A DNA stretch of 64,000 nt from JAFDZW01 sp964404255 (GCA_964404255.1 CAYOJJ010000012.1:48050-112049); one strand, 5' to 3'. Counted from the stretch's first letter, positions 8,407-17,778 are shown. Program-made: numbers and translations. Notes: generated from the letters alone by a model not told the origin.

Positions 8407-9144
8407 TTATGCTCCTACCATTTCAGTTAAGTGCTCTTCGAATTGATACATTCCTTTTTTACCGACGATCCACTCAGCGGCTCGTACCGCCCCGAGCGCA
8501 AAGCCCCGACGGGATTTTGCCGTGTGCGTCAGTTCGATTGAATCCACCGTGCTTTCATAGCCGACGGTATGGGTACCGGTAATAGAACCCGCCCGAATAG
8601 AACTGATAAGAATAGCGTCTTTTGCCGGCGGTTCACCTTGCTTTAATTGGGAAACGACTTTCGTTTTCGATTTAAAGCCGGAGAGTACTGCCTCGGAAAT
8701 TCTTAGCGCGGTGCCGCTTGGGAAATCTTTTTTAGTATTGTGATGGGCCTCGCTGATATAGACATCATAGCCTGCAGGGTCGAGTAAACGGGAAGCATTG
8801 GCAACGATCTTCAAAAAGAGATTCACACCAATAGAAAAATTGGAGGCATAGACGCAACCGATCTTCGCTTCATCGACCATCTTTTTGATCTTGCCGAGTT
8901 CATGATCCCACCCTGTCGTACCGATCACGATAGGTATTTCAGCTTTAGAAGCAACGCGGACATTCGTTACAACGGCATCGGGCTGGGTAAAATCGATAAT
9001 AGCATCGGGGTGAAGCGCTTTTAAGGCTTCCGGCGAAAGCGGCCTACCGACATCGAACATACCCACGATCTTGTGATCACGGCTAAGCGCAACGGCCTCT
9101 ACTTCATGCCCCATTTTGCCGTATCCGGCGAGTACAATATTCAT
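8407..9144 (-). CDS. dapB: 4-hydroxy-tetrahydrodipicolinate reductase
   Basis: This 245-residue enzyme performs the NAD(P)H-dependent step after DapA. The Rossmann motif GYGKMG is at residues 7-12. Then come IDFTQPDA, GTTGWD, ASNFSIGVN and the catalytic EAHHNTKKDFPSGTA, with the acid/base His pair and Lys. The order dapB-dapA is the reverse of the reaction order. The DUF4159 gene lies just upstream (17 bp), so the three probably form one minus-strand operon. Confidence 0.95.
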   Translation of the reverse strand: MNIVLAGYGKMGHEVEAVALSRDHKIVGMFDVGRPLSPEALKALHPDAIIDFTQPDAVVTNVRVASKAEIPIVIGTTGWDHELGKIKKMVDEAKIGCVYASNFSIGVNLFLKIVANASRLLDPAGYDVYISEAHHNTKKDFPSGTALRISEAVLSGFKSKTKVVSQLKQGEPPAKDAILISSIRAGSITGTHTVGYESTVDSIELTHTAKSRRGFALGAVRAAEWIVGKKGMYQFEEHLTEMVGA

Positions 9145-9161
9145 TGGTGCAAAAATACGAC

Positions 9162-9845
9162 TTAATGCGTCAATGCATAGACAACGATATTCGTCCCGAA
9201 TTTCAGTGCTTCTTCACGCTTATCGGGAGGGTCGTTATGCACATCAGGATCGTCCCAGCCATCGCTCGGGTTCGATTCATACGTATAATAGACGCAGAGC
9301 CTGCCATTACTGAAAATGCCAAAGCCCTGTGGTGGTTTATTGTCGTGCTCATGGATCTTCGGGACGCCATTCGGAAAATCAAAATGGCAATGGTAGATCT
9401 CATGCGAGAACGGCAACTCTTTGAATTCTTCTTTGGGAAATACTTTAGGCATTTCCCTTCTTAGAGCTTTATCGAGACCATAATCATCGTCAATATAAAG
9501 AAACCCACCCGCATCAAGGTACGCTCGTAGGCGTTTTGCTTCGGCCTCCGTGAATTCCACATTACCATGCCCGGTCATGAACAGGAAGGGGTAATTAAAA
9601 ATATCGTCGCTGGCGAGATCGACCCAAACATATTCCGGAGAGGTTTGGATATTGGTATGAGCAGCAACATATTTCAGCAAATTTGGCTCTTCGGTCTGGC
9701 CATTGTACCAATCGCTGCCACCGGCATATTTTAATCGGGCGATCTTAAATACCGATGCGGATCTATTGACCGAACGCTTCTGGGCGAACATGGGAATGCT
9801 CATCACCAGCAGCATCAAGACCAAAACAGCTCTTCGGACAATCAT
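9162..9845 (-). CDS. DUF4159 domain protein, exported
   Basis: This 227-residue protein has a cleavable signal peptide (hydrophobic about 5-20, ending MFAQ) and one DUF4159 domain. Recognisable family marks are LKYAGGSDWYNG, the strand PFLFMTGHGN, AGGFLYIDDDYG (a glutamine-amidotransferase-like fold segment) and the SHEIYHCHFDFPNG region. The role of the family is unknown; in this phylum it is often near envelope or gliding-related genes. Here it leads the dapB-dapA unit, which may be chance. It presumably acts in the periplasm. Confidence 0.82.
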   Translation of the reverse strand: MIVRRAVLVLMLLVMSIPMFAQKRSVNRSASVFKIARLKYAGGSDWYNGQTEEPNLLKYVAAHTNIQTSPEYVWVDLASDDIFNYPFLFMTGHGNVEFTEAEAKRLRAYLDAGGFLYIDDDYGLDKALRREMPKVFPKEEFKELPFSHEIYHCHFDFPNGVPKIHEHDNKPPQGFGIFSNGRLCVYYTYESNPSDGWDDPDVHNDPPDKREEALKFGTNIVVYALTH

Positions 9846-9892
9846 ATAGTAGGTATGTGACGAAGAAAGGAGCGTTCGGTTTCAAGACATAA

Positions 9893-9921
9893 AAAAGGCA
9901 GACACCTTAGGTCTGCCTTTT
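9893..9921 (-). terminator. Terminator of sdhB
   Basis: An 11-bp perfect stem (9893-9903 with 9911-9921) with a seven-base loop lies just past the sdhB stop on the minus strand. The A-run on the plus strand gives the U-tail on the minus strand. It separates sdhB from the DUF4159-dapBA unit, which starts at 9845. Confidence 0.85.
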
Positions 9922-9948
9922 GTTGATGTGCTACAATACAACAACTCA

Positions 9949-10665
9949 TCAGAGCTCGTCGGCAACCAGCCGTTTTTTCAACTGGGAAATGTGCCAGGTG
10001 ATATTAATCTCTTTGGGGCAAGCCTCTACGCAATTAAAGATCGTATGGCAGCGCCAGATACCATCGGCCGAATCCACAGCGGCGAGATGCTCTTCGGGAT
10101 TGGTATCGCGGGTATCGAAAGCGAAACGGAAGCTCTTTAAGATCGCAGCCGGGCCGAGGTAGTTTTCATTCGACCAGAGCGAAGGGCAGCTCGTGGTGCA
10201 ACAGGAGCACATGATGCACTTCGTCGATTCCATGAGCAGTTCGGCATCGTCATAGGACTGTAAACGTTCATGTTCCGGCGGGGCATCTTTGGCAATCAGA
10301 TACGGCTTTACCAACTCGTACTTTGCATAAAAATCTTTCATATCGACCACTAAATCCTTCACGACCGGGAGGTACGGAAGCGGTTCGATAACGATCGGTT
10401 TACCAGAGTCAACGTTCTTAATATCCTGCAGTAGCAGCGAGCAAGCAAGGGTATTTTTCCCATTGATACGCATTCCATCCGAGCCACACATACCATGGGC
10501 GCAGGAACGACGAAAGGTCAAGGTACCATCCATCTTCCATTTGATATCATGCAGAACGTCTAAGACGCGATACGTCCCTTCGAGGCCATCGAGTGTATAC
10601 TCTTTGTAATAGGGCTCTTTGTCAACCTCGGGGTTATAGCGCTGAATGCGAAATGTAACTTTCAT
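9949..10665 (-). CDS. sdhB: Succinate dehydrogenase / fumarate reductase iron-sulfur subunit
   Basis: This 238-residue protein is the electron-transfer subunit of complex II, on the cytoplasmic face of the membrane. The [2Fe-2S] site is C55, C60, D63 and C75; Asp in the third position also occurs in E. coli SdhB. The [4Fe-4S]/[3Fe-4S] ligands are C150-x2-C153-x2-C156-x3-C160 and C206, C212, C216. The frame is open 100 codons further upstream, but that extension has no complex II similarity, so ATG 10665 is the start. The flavoprotein and membrane subunits are not adjacent, and a terminator follows directly, so sdhB seems to be a single-gene unit here. Confidence 0.93.
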   Translation of the reverse strand: MKVTFRIQRYNPEVDKEPYYKEYTLDGLEGTYRVLDVLHDIKWKMDGTLTFRRSCAHGMCGSDGMRINGKNTLACSLLLQDIKNVDSGKPIVIEPLPYLPVVKDLVVDMKDFYAKYELVKPYLIAKDAPPEHERLQSYDDAELLMESTKCIMCSCCTTSCPSLWSNENYLGPAAILKSFRFAFDTRDTNPEEHLAAVDSADGIWRCHTIFNCVEACPKEINITWHISQLKKRLVADEL

Positions 10666-10806
10666 TCGTATCTCTGATAAATCTCTTGCAAAATTACGCA
10701 AATATAAACACCTTTCCACCAAGATTCGCTTCCGGAAGTCCTGCAGAGATAGTATTAAACGCGGCAACAGATGAAACCAGAGCACTCTCAAAGTGTTTTT
10801 CTCTAT

Positions 10807-11397
10807 ATGACCAAATATATTATCTTCCTCCTGTTGGGGCTCGCTATCTTCGGCGGATGCTCTTCCAATACTTCCCCTTCTACCAATACCCAGATCGATC
10901 CCCAATATTCGAAAAATGTTTCTACGCTCTATGGACATGGAAAAGAGATCGTCGAAGATGCCCACGGCAATAAATTCATGTCCGATATTACCTGGAAGGA
11001 TTCAACCGGCGCCACCCATTCCCTGCTTGAACTTAAAGGCTCCGTTATCCTCCTAAACTTTTGGACGACGTGGTGTACCTACTGCAATGAAGAATCCGCA
11101 GCTCTTTCCGAGATCTCCGATTCCTTGAAAGATCAGGGAGTGCGGGTCATTGGTGTTTCGATCGATGTTGGAGACAATATTTTTTCCCGCGTTCAGCACT
11201 ATGTCAATAGTAGGAATATCCGATACCAGATCGTTATCGATCCCGTCGGCTATACGTATTTGAACTATGGCTGTAGCGCTACCTTTCCCTGGTCTTTTAT
11301 TATCGATAGCGATGGCTACATACGCTACATTTACGAAGGTTTCGATGTAAGCGCTACCAAGCGGGATTACTACGAAAAGATACAATCGCTGCTGTAG
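10807..11397 (+). CDS. TlpA-like thioredoxin-fold lipoprotein
   Basis: This 196-residue protein starts with a lipoprotein signal (hydrophobic 4-16, lipobox IFGGC). A redoxin/TlpA domain follows with the active site WTTWCTYC, a CxxC pair, and FPWSFIIDSDG, the cis-proline loop region. It is expected to be a membrane-anchored thiol-disulfide reductase on the periplasmic side, perhaps serving cytochrome c maturation or general disulfide reduction. The ATG at 10807 was chosen because the signal peptide starts there. It is divergent from sdhB. Confidence 0.85.
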   Translation: MTKYIIFLLLGLAIFGGCSSNTSPSTNTQIDPQYSKNVSTLYGHGKEIVEDAHGNKFMSDITWKDSTGATHSLLELKGSVILLNFWTTWCTYCNEESAALSEISDSLKDQGVRVIGVSIDVGDNIFSRVQHYVNSRNIRYQIVIDPVGYTYLNYGCSATFPWSFIIDSDGYIRYIYEGFDVSATKRDYYEKIQSLL

Positions 11398-11516
11398 TGG
11401 GGATCAGGGTTGAGGGCTCGGGGTTCAAATAGATGCATAAGACTATCTGCTAAGACATAAGGGATTCCTGATTACACTTAAATTTATTGAGGCTCTCTGT
11501 AATTGGTTTAAAATAA

Positions 11517-11544
11517 TAAAGCCACCTGATCGCAGGTGGCTTTA
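11517..11544 (-). terminator. Terminator of korA
   Basis: A perfect 12-bp stem with a four-base loop lies 22 bases past the korA stop. The minus-strand tail is U-rich (TTATTATTTT). It lies in the 11398-11566 gap, which otherwise shows no coding signal. Confidence 0.85.
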
Positions 11545-11566
11545 TAGTAAATACTCGTAATAAGTC

Positions 11567-13468
11567 TTAGAGCAGTTCTTCGACTTTTGGAATAATATCT
11601 TCCGGAGTAAATGGTAAACCCATGACCTTATTGATGCCGATAGCATCGATCAAGAACTTATCCCGGATAACGCGGCGAAGCTGCCCGAGATTTAATTCCG
11701 GTACCACGATCTTTTCATAGTTCTTGAGAATATCGCCAAGATCCGGCGGAAGCGGGTTCATCCAGCGCAAGTGGGCGCAGGCAACACCTTTCGAATGCAG
11801 ACGCTCGGCGGCCGTCATGATAGCGCCATAAGTGCCACCCCATCCGAGTAATAATACCTTGCCACTCTTTGGGCCATGAACTTCCGTTGCCAGAATATCT
11901 TTGGCAATACCATCGACCTTCTGCTGACGAAGTTTTACCATGAACTCATGGTTCGAAGGTTCGTAGTTAACATTGCCGGTGATATGCTGTTTCTCCAAAC
12001 CACCGATACGATGCTCAAGACCTTCGATACCGGGAATAGCCCACGGACGAGCATTATCTTCGTCGCGTTCATACGGCATAAACGGAGCTTCACCCTTGCT
12101 CTTACGCATCTTATTGATGATCGGAGGAATAGTATCGGCATCCGGTACAAGCCAGGGCTCCGCACCATTTGCAATATACCCATCGGTAAGCATGATAACC
12201 GGCACCATATATTTGAGCGCAATGCGCGAAGCTTCAATAGCGGTATCAAAACAATCTACCGGACTCTTAGCAGCGATTACAGGGACCGGGCACTCACCAT
12301 TACGGCCATAAAGGGCCTGCATGAGGTCGGCCTGTTCCGTCTTTGTCGGAAGACCGGTTGAGGGTCCGCCTCGCTGAACATCGATGATTACAAGCGGAAG
12401 TTCGGTCATAACGGCAAGACCAATTGCTTCTGCCTTAAGAGCAAGACCCGGACCGGAAGTCGTCGTAATGGAGAGACAACCGGCATACGAAGCACCGATA
12501 GCAGTACACACACCGGCGATTTCGTCTTCTGCCTGAAACGTCTTTACGCCGTAATTCTTGTACTTCGAAAGCTCGTGGAGAATATCAGAAGCCGGAGTAA
12601 TAGGATAAGAACCAAGGAAAAGATCAAGACCCGATTTTACCGAAGCAGCAACAAAACCCAGTGCAGTTGCTTCATTACCCATAATATTACGATAGAGGCC
12701 CGGCTTAAAGCTGGCAGGCTTTACTTCGTAGCGGGCATTGAATAACTCAGCCGTTTCACCGAGGTAGTACCCGGCTTTCAAAGCGCGGACGTTCGCTTCA
12801 TAAACCTGCTCGTTCTTACCGAACTTTGCTTTGAGCCATTCAAGCGTCGGCTCCATCGAACGGTTATAAAGCCAATAGACGAGGCCAAGCGCCACCATGT
12901 TCTTGGAACGGCCCCCCTCTTTGGTACCCATTTTCAGATCTCTTACCGCATCGAGTGTGATCTTTGTTAATGGGAAACGATAAACCGTATAGCCGGCAAG
13001 CGAGTCATCATGAAGTGGATTGGAAGCATACTTTGCCAAAGTTAGATTCTTCTCGTCAAATGCATCTTCATTAACGATAATGACTCCGCCTTTTTTAAGA
13101 TCGGCAAGATTAACCTTCAAGGCTGCCGGATTCATGGCAACCAATACATCCGGATGGTCACCGGGTGTATGAATCTCTTTCGAAGAAAAGTGGAGCTGGA
13201 AGCCCGATACTCCATAGAGGGTACCGGCTGGGGCGCGAATTTCTGCAGGATAATCCGGAAGTGTAGAGAGGTCGTTTCCGTGAAGAGCAGTAGTATTAGT
13301 AAACTGGGTACCGGTAAGCTGCATACCGTCACCGGAGTCACCGGCAAAGCGAATAGTTACATCTTCAAGAATGGAAATTGGTACTTTGGGGCGTTGCCCG
13401 ATCGATTCTGGCGTGCTGTGTCCGTTAGTACCTGTTGCCGTTGCGGCTACTTCTGCTTCGTTCGACAT
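11567..13468 (-). CDS. korA: 2-oxoacid:acceptor oxidoreductase subunit alpha (fused gamma-alpha, 2-oxoglutarate type)
   Basis: This 633-residue protein fuses the gamma domain (about 35-230; GDSGDGMQLTG, DYPAEIRAPAG) to the pyrimidine-binding alpha domain (about 255-480; YPITPASDILHELSK, QAEDEIAG) and a transketolase C-terminal-like domain. With a thiamine-binding beta subunit, such proteins oxidise 2-oxoglutarate (or run reductively) with ferredoxin as electron partner. The beta subunit gene korB is normally adjacent but is absent on both sides: a terminator and the ABC transporter lie upstream, a terminator downstream. The 2-oxoglutarate assignment rests on architecture; pyruvate or another 2-oxoacid is possible. 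Confidence 0.87.
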   Translation of the reverse strand: MSNEAEVAATATGTNGHSTPESIGQRPKVPISILEDVTIRFAGDSGDGMQLTGTQFTNTTALHGNDLSTLPDYPAEIRAPAGTLYGVSGFQLHFSSKEIHTPGDHPDVLVAMNPAALKVNLADLKKGGVIIVNEDAFDEKNLTLAKYASNPLHDDSLAGYTVYRFPLTKITLDAVRDLKMGTKEGGRSKNMVALGLVYWLYNRSMEPTLEWLKAKFGKNEQVYEANVRALKAGYYLGETAELFNARYEVKPASFKPGLYRNIMGNEATALGFVAASVKSGLDLFLGSYPITPASDILHELSKYKNYGVKTFQAEDEIAGVCTAIGASYAGCLSITTTSGPGLALKAEAIGLAVMTELPLVIIDVQRGGPSTGLPTKTEQADLMQALYGRNGECPVPVIAAKSPVDCFDTAIEASRIALKYMVPVIMLTDGYIANGAEPWLVPDADTIPPIINKMRKSKGEAPFMPYERDEDNARPWAIPGIEGLEHRIGGLEKQHITGNVNYEPSNHEFMVKLRQQKVDGIAKDILATEVHGPKSGKVLLLGWGGTYGAIMTAAERLHSKGVACAHLRWMNPLPPDLGDILKNYEKIVVPELNLGQLRRVIRDKFLIDAIGINKVMGLPFTPEDIIPKVEELL

Positions 13469-13551
13469 ATCGTTATCCCTGATTATTCATTATCAAAATA
13501 GCACAGTCCAAACACTAATGTCGCAACAGGGGTTCGGAATTATCTAAAACA

Positions 13552-13577
13552 AAAAAGCGGCACTATGGCCGCTTTTT
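13552..13577 (-). terminator. Terminator of the oligopeptide transporter operon
   Basis: A 10-bp stem (five A:T pairs then GCGGC) with a six-base loop lies 20 bases beyond the ATPase stop. It separates the transporter from korA. The A/T arms are symmetric, so it may work in both directions. Confidence 0.88.
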
Positions 13578-13596
13578 GAGTACATACTTTAATGGT

Positions 13597-14598
13597 TTAT
13601 GCTTCAACCAGATGTTCCGGGCGTTTTGCTTTTACTTCCTGCCAGTGGTGACAGGCAACCCAGTGCCCCGACTCTTCTTCGATGAGCGCCGGCTCTTCGG
13701 CAATACATTTCTCCGTCGCAAAGGGACAGCGGGAAGCAAAGTTACAACCGACAGGATAATTGGTCGGCACCGGTACAGTGCCTTCGATCGTCATAAGACG
13801 ATCGGATTCTATATTGAGCTTCGGTATCGAACCCAGCAATCCTACTGTGTAAGGATGCAATGGATTGTAATAGATCTCATCGGCTGAAGAATATTCAACG
13901 ATATGAGAAGCATACATAACCGCAACCTTATCGGCATGTTCGGCAATTACACCGAGATCATGGGTAATGAGAATAACGCCCATTCCGAGCGTTTCCTGAA
14001 GCTCCGTTATTAATTCGAGAATCTGCGCCTGAACCGTTACGTCGAGAGCAGTAGTGGGTTCATCGGCAATAAGAATGGAGGGATTACAGGAAAGAGCCAT
14101 AGCAATCATTACACGCTGACGCATACCGCCCGATAACTGGTGTGGGTATTCGCTATAGCGCTGCTCAGGGGCGGGGATTCCAACCTTCTTAAGCATTTCA
14201 ATAGCACGAGCTTTGGCTTCCTCTTTGGTTACCTTCTGATGAAGCAGGATCGATTCTTCGATCTGATTGCCAACGGTAAAAACCGGATTGAGCGAGGTCA
14301 TTGGCTCCTGGAAGATCATACCGATCTTATTACCGCGGATACTGCGCATTTCCTCTTCCGAAAGCTTTAGCAGGTCGCGGCCATCGAACATGATCTGGCC
14401 GCCAACGATACGACCCGGAGGATTCGGAATAAGGCGCATGATCGAAAGCGCGGTTACCGATTTTCCGCAGCCGGATTCCCCTACCACACCGAGCGTTTCT
14501 TTACGGTCAACGGTATAGGAAACGTTATCGACCGATTTGGCCACTCCATCATCGGTGAAAAAAAAGGTCTGAAGATTTTTAACCTCAAGTAAAGCCAT
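13597..14598 (-). CDS. Peptide ABC transporter ATP-binding protein (OppD/DppD type)
   Basis: This 333-residue ATPase shows Walker A (GESGCGKSV), the Q-loop GMIFQEPMTSLNP, the signature LSGGMRQRV and Walker B (ILIADEPTTALD). The OppD-type C-terminal tail has a four-cysteine iron-sulfur-like pattern around NFASRCPFATEKC and WVACHH. It is the last gene of the permease-permease-ATPase unit and energises peptide or nickel uptake at the inner face of the membrane. A second ATPase (OppF/DppF) and a substrate-binding protein are not next to it. Confidence 0.92.
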   Translation of the reverse strand: MALLEVKNLQTFFFTDDGVAKSVDNVSYTVDRKETLGVVGESGCGKSVTALSIMRLIPNPPGRIVGGQIMFDGRDLLKLSEEEMRSIRGNKIGMIFQEPMTSLNPVFTVGNQIEESILLHQKVTKEEAKARAIEMLKKVGIPAPEQRYSEYPHQLSGGMRQRVMIAMALSCNPSILIADEPTTALDVTVQAQILELITELQETLGMGVILITHDLGVIAEHADKVAVMYASHIVEYSSADEIYYNPLHPYTVGLLGSIPKLNIESDRLMTIEGTVPVPTNYPVGCNFASRCPFATEKCIAEEPALIEEESGHWVACHHWQEVKAKRPEHLVEA

Positions 14599-14628
14599 TC
14601 GTACTAAAGGAATAAAGTCGTTAGAAAA

Positions 14629-15711
14629 TTATCGTTTGAGCTTGGGATCGAAGGCGTCGCGAAGTCCGTCTCCGAATAGGTTGAACGCAAAAACAGCCAG
14701 CATAATTGCCAGCGCCGGGTAAATGGTCAATCCCCAATTCGAACCGGCAGCAATGTAGCCATAGCCGTCATAGATCATCTGTCCCCACGTAGAAGTCGGT
14801 GGTTGAACGCCTAAGCCAAGGAATGAAAGTGAAGCTTCGTAAATAATTGCAGTAGCAAAACCGGCCGTTGCAATAACAATAATAGGGCCGATAGCATTAG
14901 GCAGGATATGCCGGAAGATCGCACGCATATTTCCGAGACCAAGAGCACGAGTAGCCTCGACATATTCGGTCTCACGAAGCGAGAAGAATTGCCCGCGAAC
15001 GATACGAGCCATATCTACCCACCCGGTTATACCGATAGCAAAAACAGTTTGGATAAAGCCGAGACCAAGAGCGATCGAAATAGAAATAACAAGTAAGATC
15101 GGTGGGATAGACCAAAACACATTCGTCAGCCAACTGACAGCCTCGTCCACCCAACCGCGGTAAAAGCCCGCCAATGCTCCCAGTAACACTCCAATAACGA
15201 TCGAGAGCAATTCCGAGAAGAAGGCAACCGTCAGTGAGACTCTCGCTCCGTAGATCAATCGGGAAAGAACATCGCGGCCATAGCGATCGGTACCAAGAAG
15301 GTATACCGGTTCTTCATGCCATTGCTTCTCCGACGAACCGGCAAGCTTGGATAACGGAAGTTTTCTTGTATTTCCTTCCACCGTTATCATTATTACTTCA
15401 TTACCGGAAACCTGATAGCTTTCAATCGGGATAGGAACCGGTCCCTGATCCTGCACGTCGTTTGTGCGTAAAATCACATTCCCCTTGAATCCACTCGGTT
15501 TTGTTGCATACTCAAGTATTTGAAGGTTAGGATCACTCGGAGCCAGAAAACCAGCAAAAACTGCAATAAGAATAATCAGAATAGTCACATAAAAGCCAGC
15601 CATAGCCAGCTTATTACGCTTCAATCGTTTCCAGGAATAGTACCAAAGCGACCGCGAAGGTTGTACGGCGGCCGATTCAGCGGTGGTTGTTGTGGTTTCC
15701 GGAGTTGCCAT
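14629..15711 (-). CDS. Peptide ABC transporter permease (OppC/DppC type)
   Basis: This 360-residue protein has the OppC N-terminal segment (RLKRNKLAMAGF), then a first membrane helix, then the binding-protein-dependent transport domain with LGTDRYGRDVLSR and the EAA loop around EYVEATRALGLG. The stretch of about 70 residues between the first helix and LGTDRYGRD (about residues 62-132) is longer than in E. coli OppC or DppC and would lie in the periplasm. Middle gene of the operon, 14 bp after the first permease. Confidence 0.9.
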   Translation of the reverse strand: MATPETTTTTAESAAVQPSRSLWYYSWKRLKRNKLAMAGFYVTILIILIAVFAGFLAPSDPNLQILEYATKPSGFKGNVILRTNDVQDQGPVPIPIESYQVSGNEVIMITVEGNTRKLPLSKLAGSSEKQWHEEPVYLLGTDRYGRDVLSRLIYGARVSLTVAFFSELLSIVIGVLLGALAGFYRGWVDEAVSWLTNVFWSIPPILLVISISIALGLGFIQTVFAIGITGWVDMARIVRGQFFSLRETEYVEATRALGLGNMRAIFRHILPNAIGPIIVIATAGFATAIIYEASLSFLGLGVQPPTSTWGQMIYDGYGYIAAGSNWGLTIYPALAIMLAVFAFNLFGDGLRDAFDPKLKR

Positions 15712-15725
15712 TGGCTGCCTATGGG

Positions 15726-16679
15726 TTAGAGTTTTACCTTCGGATCGAGTTTGGCGTATACTATATCTACTATATAGTTGATCACAACAAACACTACGGC
15801 GGAAAATAGAACCGTCCCCTGAATGGTCGGGAAATCCGATCGTGGAATGGCATCGAATGCCAAGGCGCCGATACCCGGCCAGTTAAAAATATACTCGATA
15901 AAGAAAGCGCCGGTAAGTAAGGCAGCAAGCCAGGAGCCCACCGTCGTCACTACCGGGTTTAAGGCATTGCGAAGGGCGTGACGGAAAATAACCTTTTTCG
16001 CAGAAAGTCCTTTTGATTTTGCGGTGCGGATATAATCGCTCGAAAGCACATCGAGCATACTCGACCTCGTCACACGGGCAATGATCGAGATCGGGCGTAA
16101 GGCCAGCGTAAACATTGGCAATGCAAGATATTCCCAATGGTAGGCCCAGAATTCAAACCATTTAGCATCATCCTGAATGACATATCCTGAGATCGGAAAA
16201 ATCTGCAACCACGATCCGAAGGCAATAATCATCAATAAACCAAAGACGAATGAAGGGACGCTGATACCTATGAGCGCAAAAACCATCGAGACGTTATCAA
16301 GTAACGAATAGGATTTTACCGCTGATAATATCCCGATCCCTACCCCCAGAATCGTTGCCACGATCATAGCGCTAATCGTGAGAATACAGGTCGCCGGAAA
16401 ACGCTCCATGATGCTTTCAAAGACCGGTCGGTTAGAAGAATACGAACGCCCCAAATCGCCGGTTGCCGTTTTCTTCATAAAATTCACATAGCGCTGCCAG
16501 GCAGGAAGATCGAGACCAAGTTCATGGCGGATTGCGGCCTGTGACGAAAGATCGGCACGCTGGCCCTGCATCATTCTGGCAGGATCCGGTAAAAGATTCA
16601 TCACCAGGAAAATGACCGACATCACCCCGAAGATGATGAGGATCGAATAGAAAAACTTGCGTATGGTAAATGCAATCAT
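15726..16679 (-). CDS. Peptide ABC transporter permease (OppB/DppB type)
   Basis: This 317-residue membrane protein has the OppB-type start (IRKFFYSILIIFGVM, first helix), the N-terminal periplasmic segment with LGLDLPAWQRY, and the transport domain with EAA-like DYIRTAKSKGLS. Six membrane helices can be traced. It is the first gene of the unit. The promoter must lie in the 16680-16743 interval, where I see no clear motif. Confidence 0.92.
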   Translation of the reverse strand: MIAFTIRKFFYSILIIFGVMSVIFLVMNLLPDPARMMQGQRADLSSQAAIRHELGLDLPAWQRYVNFMKKTATGDLGRSYSSNRPVFESIMERFPATCILTISAMIVATILGVGIGILSAVKSYSLLDNVSMVFALIGISVPSFVFGLLMIIAFGSWLQIFPISGYVIQDDAKWFEFWAYHWEYLALPMFTLALRPISIIARVTRSSMLDVLSSDYIRTAKSKGLSAKKVIFRHALRNALNPVVTTVGSWLAALLTGAFFIEYIFNWPGIGALAFDAIPRSDFPTIQGTVLFSAVVFVVINYIVDIVYAKLDPKVKL

Positions 16680-16743
16680 TTTATAGGCATTTAGTAAGCA
16701 AATTTACGCAATTCAAGACTTTGCAGGAGAAATTTGCCAATAA

Positions 16744-16774
16744 TGAAAAGGCAGGTTAAAAACCTGCCTTTTCA
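16744..16774 (-). terminator. Terminator after the agmatinase-like gene
   Basis: A 14-bp perfect stem with a three-A loop lies between the agmatinase-like gene stop (16800) and the permease start (16679). It has A/T runs on both arms. Confidence 0.88.
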
Positions 16775-16799
16775 TAACACCCAAAATAAGCTTTACTGT

Positions 16800-17711
16800 T
16801 TACTTCGAAAATGCAAAATTCAGCATCCGGTAGATAAGCTTTGCCACGAGATAAGTAGCATGCTGTTGGGCGTTATTCGGTACCAGCTCTACGACATCGA
16901 AGCCTACGATCTTCTTACCGGCTTTATTCAACTCTCTGAATATTTCCATGGTCTCATTCCACCAAAAGCCATCGGGCTCGGGAGTACCGGTCGTCGGCAT
17001 AATAGCCGGATCGAAGTAATCCACATCGAACGTAATATAGACTTCTTTACTTTTGATCGCCGATGCTACCGATCTCTGCCAGTTCGCTCCATGCTTTGCC
17101 CGGCGAATATTCGTAGCATAGAACGTCTTTACCTTTTGCTTTTTGATAAATTCATATTCTTCTTTGCACTGTGCACGAATACCAACCTGCACTACTCTAT
17201 CCATCGGGAAATGCGTTTCATCAGCAACACGGGACATGAAGCAGGCATGGCTATATCTGGTATCGCTGTAGGTATCGCGAAGATCGGAATGAGCATCGAA
17301 ATGCAATACCGACATCTTCGGATACTTTTTATAATGAGCAGAAATAGGTGCGGTTGAAATGGTGTGTTCGCCACCTAAGGTCACGACAAATTTTTCAGCA
17401 TTCAACTCATTTGAGACCGCGTTTTCTAATAAATCCAATGCCGCCCGACCGGATTTATTTCCATATGGAACAGCCGGCAATGTAGCTATTCCCTTCTCAA
17501 AGCATAGTTCTTTGAAAAACTCATCATCAAAAAATTCTACATAATGGGAAGCATCTATTATGGCCGCTGGTGCCTTAGCGGTGCCCTTGCCATAGCTGAC
17601 GGTCTTCTCATAAGGAGCCTGAACAATGACGATTTTACTCGATTCGTACGAAGAACACTCGGCCTCAAGGCCAAGAAAATTCTTAGAGATTGGAAGTACT
17701 TTTTTTGTCAT
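16800..17711 (-). CDS. Agmatinase / arginase family ureohydrolase
   Basis: This 303-residue protein belongs to the binuclear manganese ureohydrolases. Metal-binding motifs are all present: GGEHTIS, HFDAHSDLRD and FDVDYFDPA, with SHACF in between. The sequence favours agmatinase (SpeB), which yields putrescine and urea from agmatine, over arginase or formiminoglutamase. ATG 17711 was chosen because the longer frame would start inside the terminator of the upstream gene. No arginine decarboxylase lies nearby, so the polyamine role is family inference. Confidence 0.85.
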   Translation of the reverse strand: MTKKVLPISKNFLGLEAECSSYESSKIVIVQAPYEKTVSYGKGTAKAPAAIIDASHYVEFFDDEFFKELCFEKGIATLPAVPYGNKSGRAALDLLENAVSNELNAEKFVVTLGGEHTISTAPISAHYKKYPKMSVLHFDAHSDLRDTYSDTRYSHACFMSRVADETHFPMDRVVQVGIRAQCKEEYEFIKKQKVKTFYATNIRRAKHGANWQRSVASAIKSKEVYITFDVDYFDPAIMPTTGTPEPDGFWWNETMEIFRELNKAGKKIVGFDVVELVPNNAQQHATYLVAKLIYRMLNFAFSK

Positions 17712-17724
17712 AGTGCCGGATAAC

Positions 17725-17756
17725 AAAAAAGGCGGCACGTAAGCGCCGCCTTTTTT
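17725..17756 (-). terminator. Terminator of the T9SS protein gene
   Basis: A 12-bp stem (A6 + GGCGGC with its complement) with an eight-base loop lies downstream of the stop at 17779 and just ahead of the agmatinase-like gene start. T-run of seven on one side, A-run on the other. Confidence 0.9.
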
Positions 17757-17778
17757 TGAAAGAAATAATTTTTTGCTT

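Noticed and set aside
10666..10965. An extension of sdhB by 100 codons at its 5' end
   Set aside because: The extension has no succinate dehydrogenase similarity, and ATG 10665 begins the normal ferredoxin-like domain.
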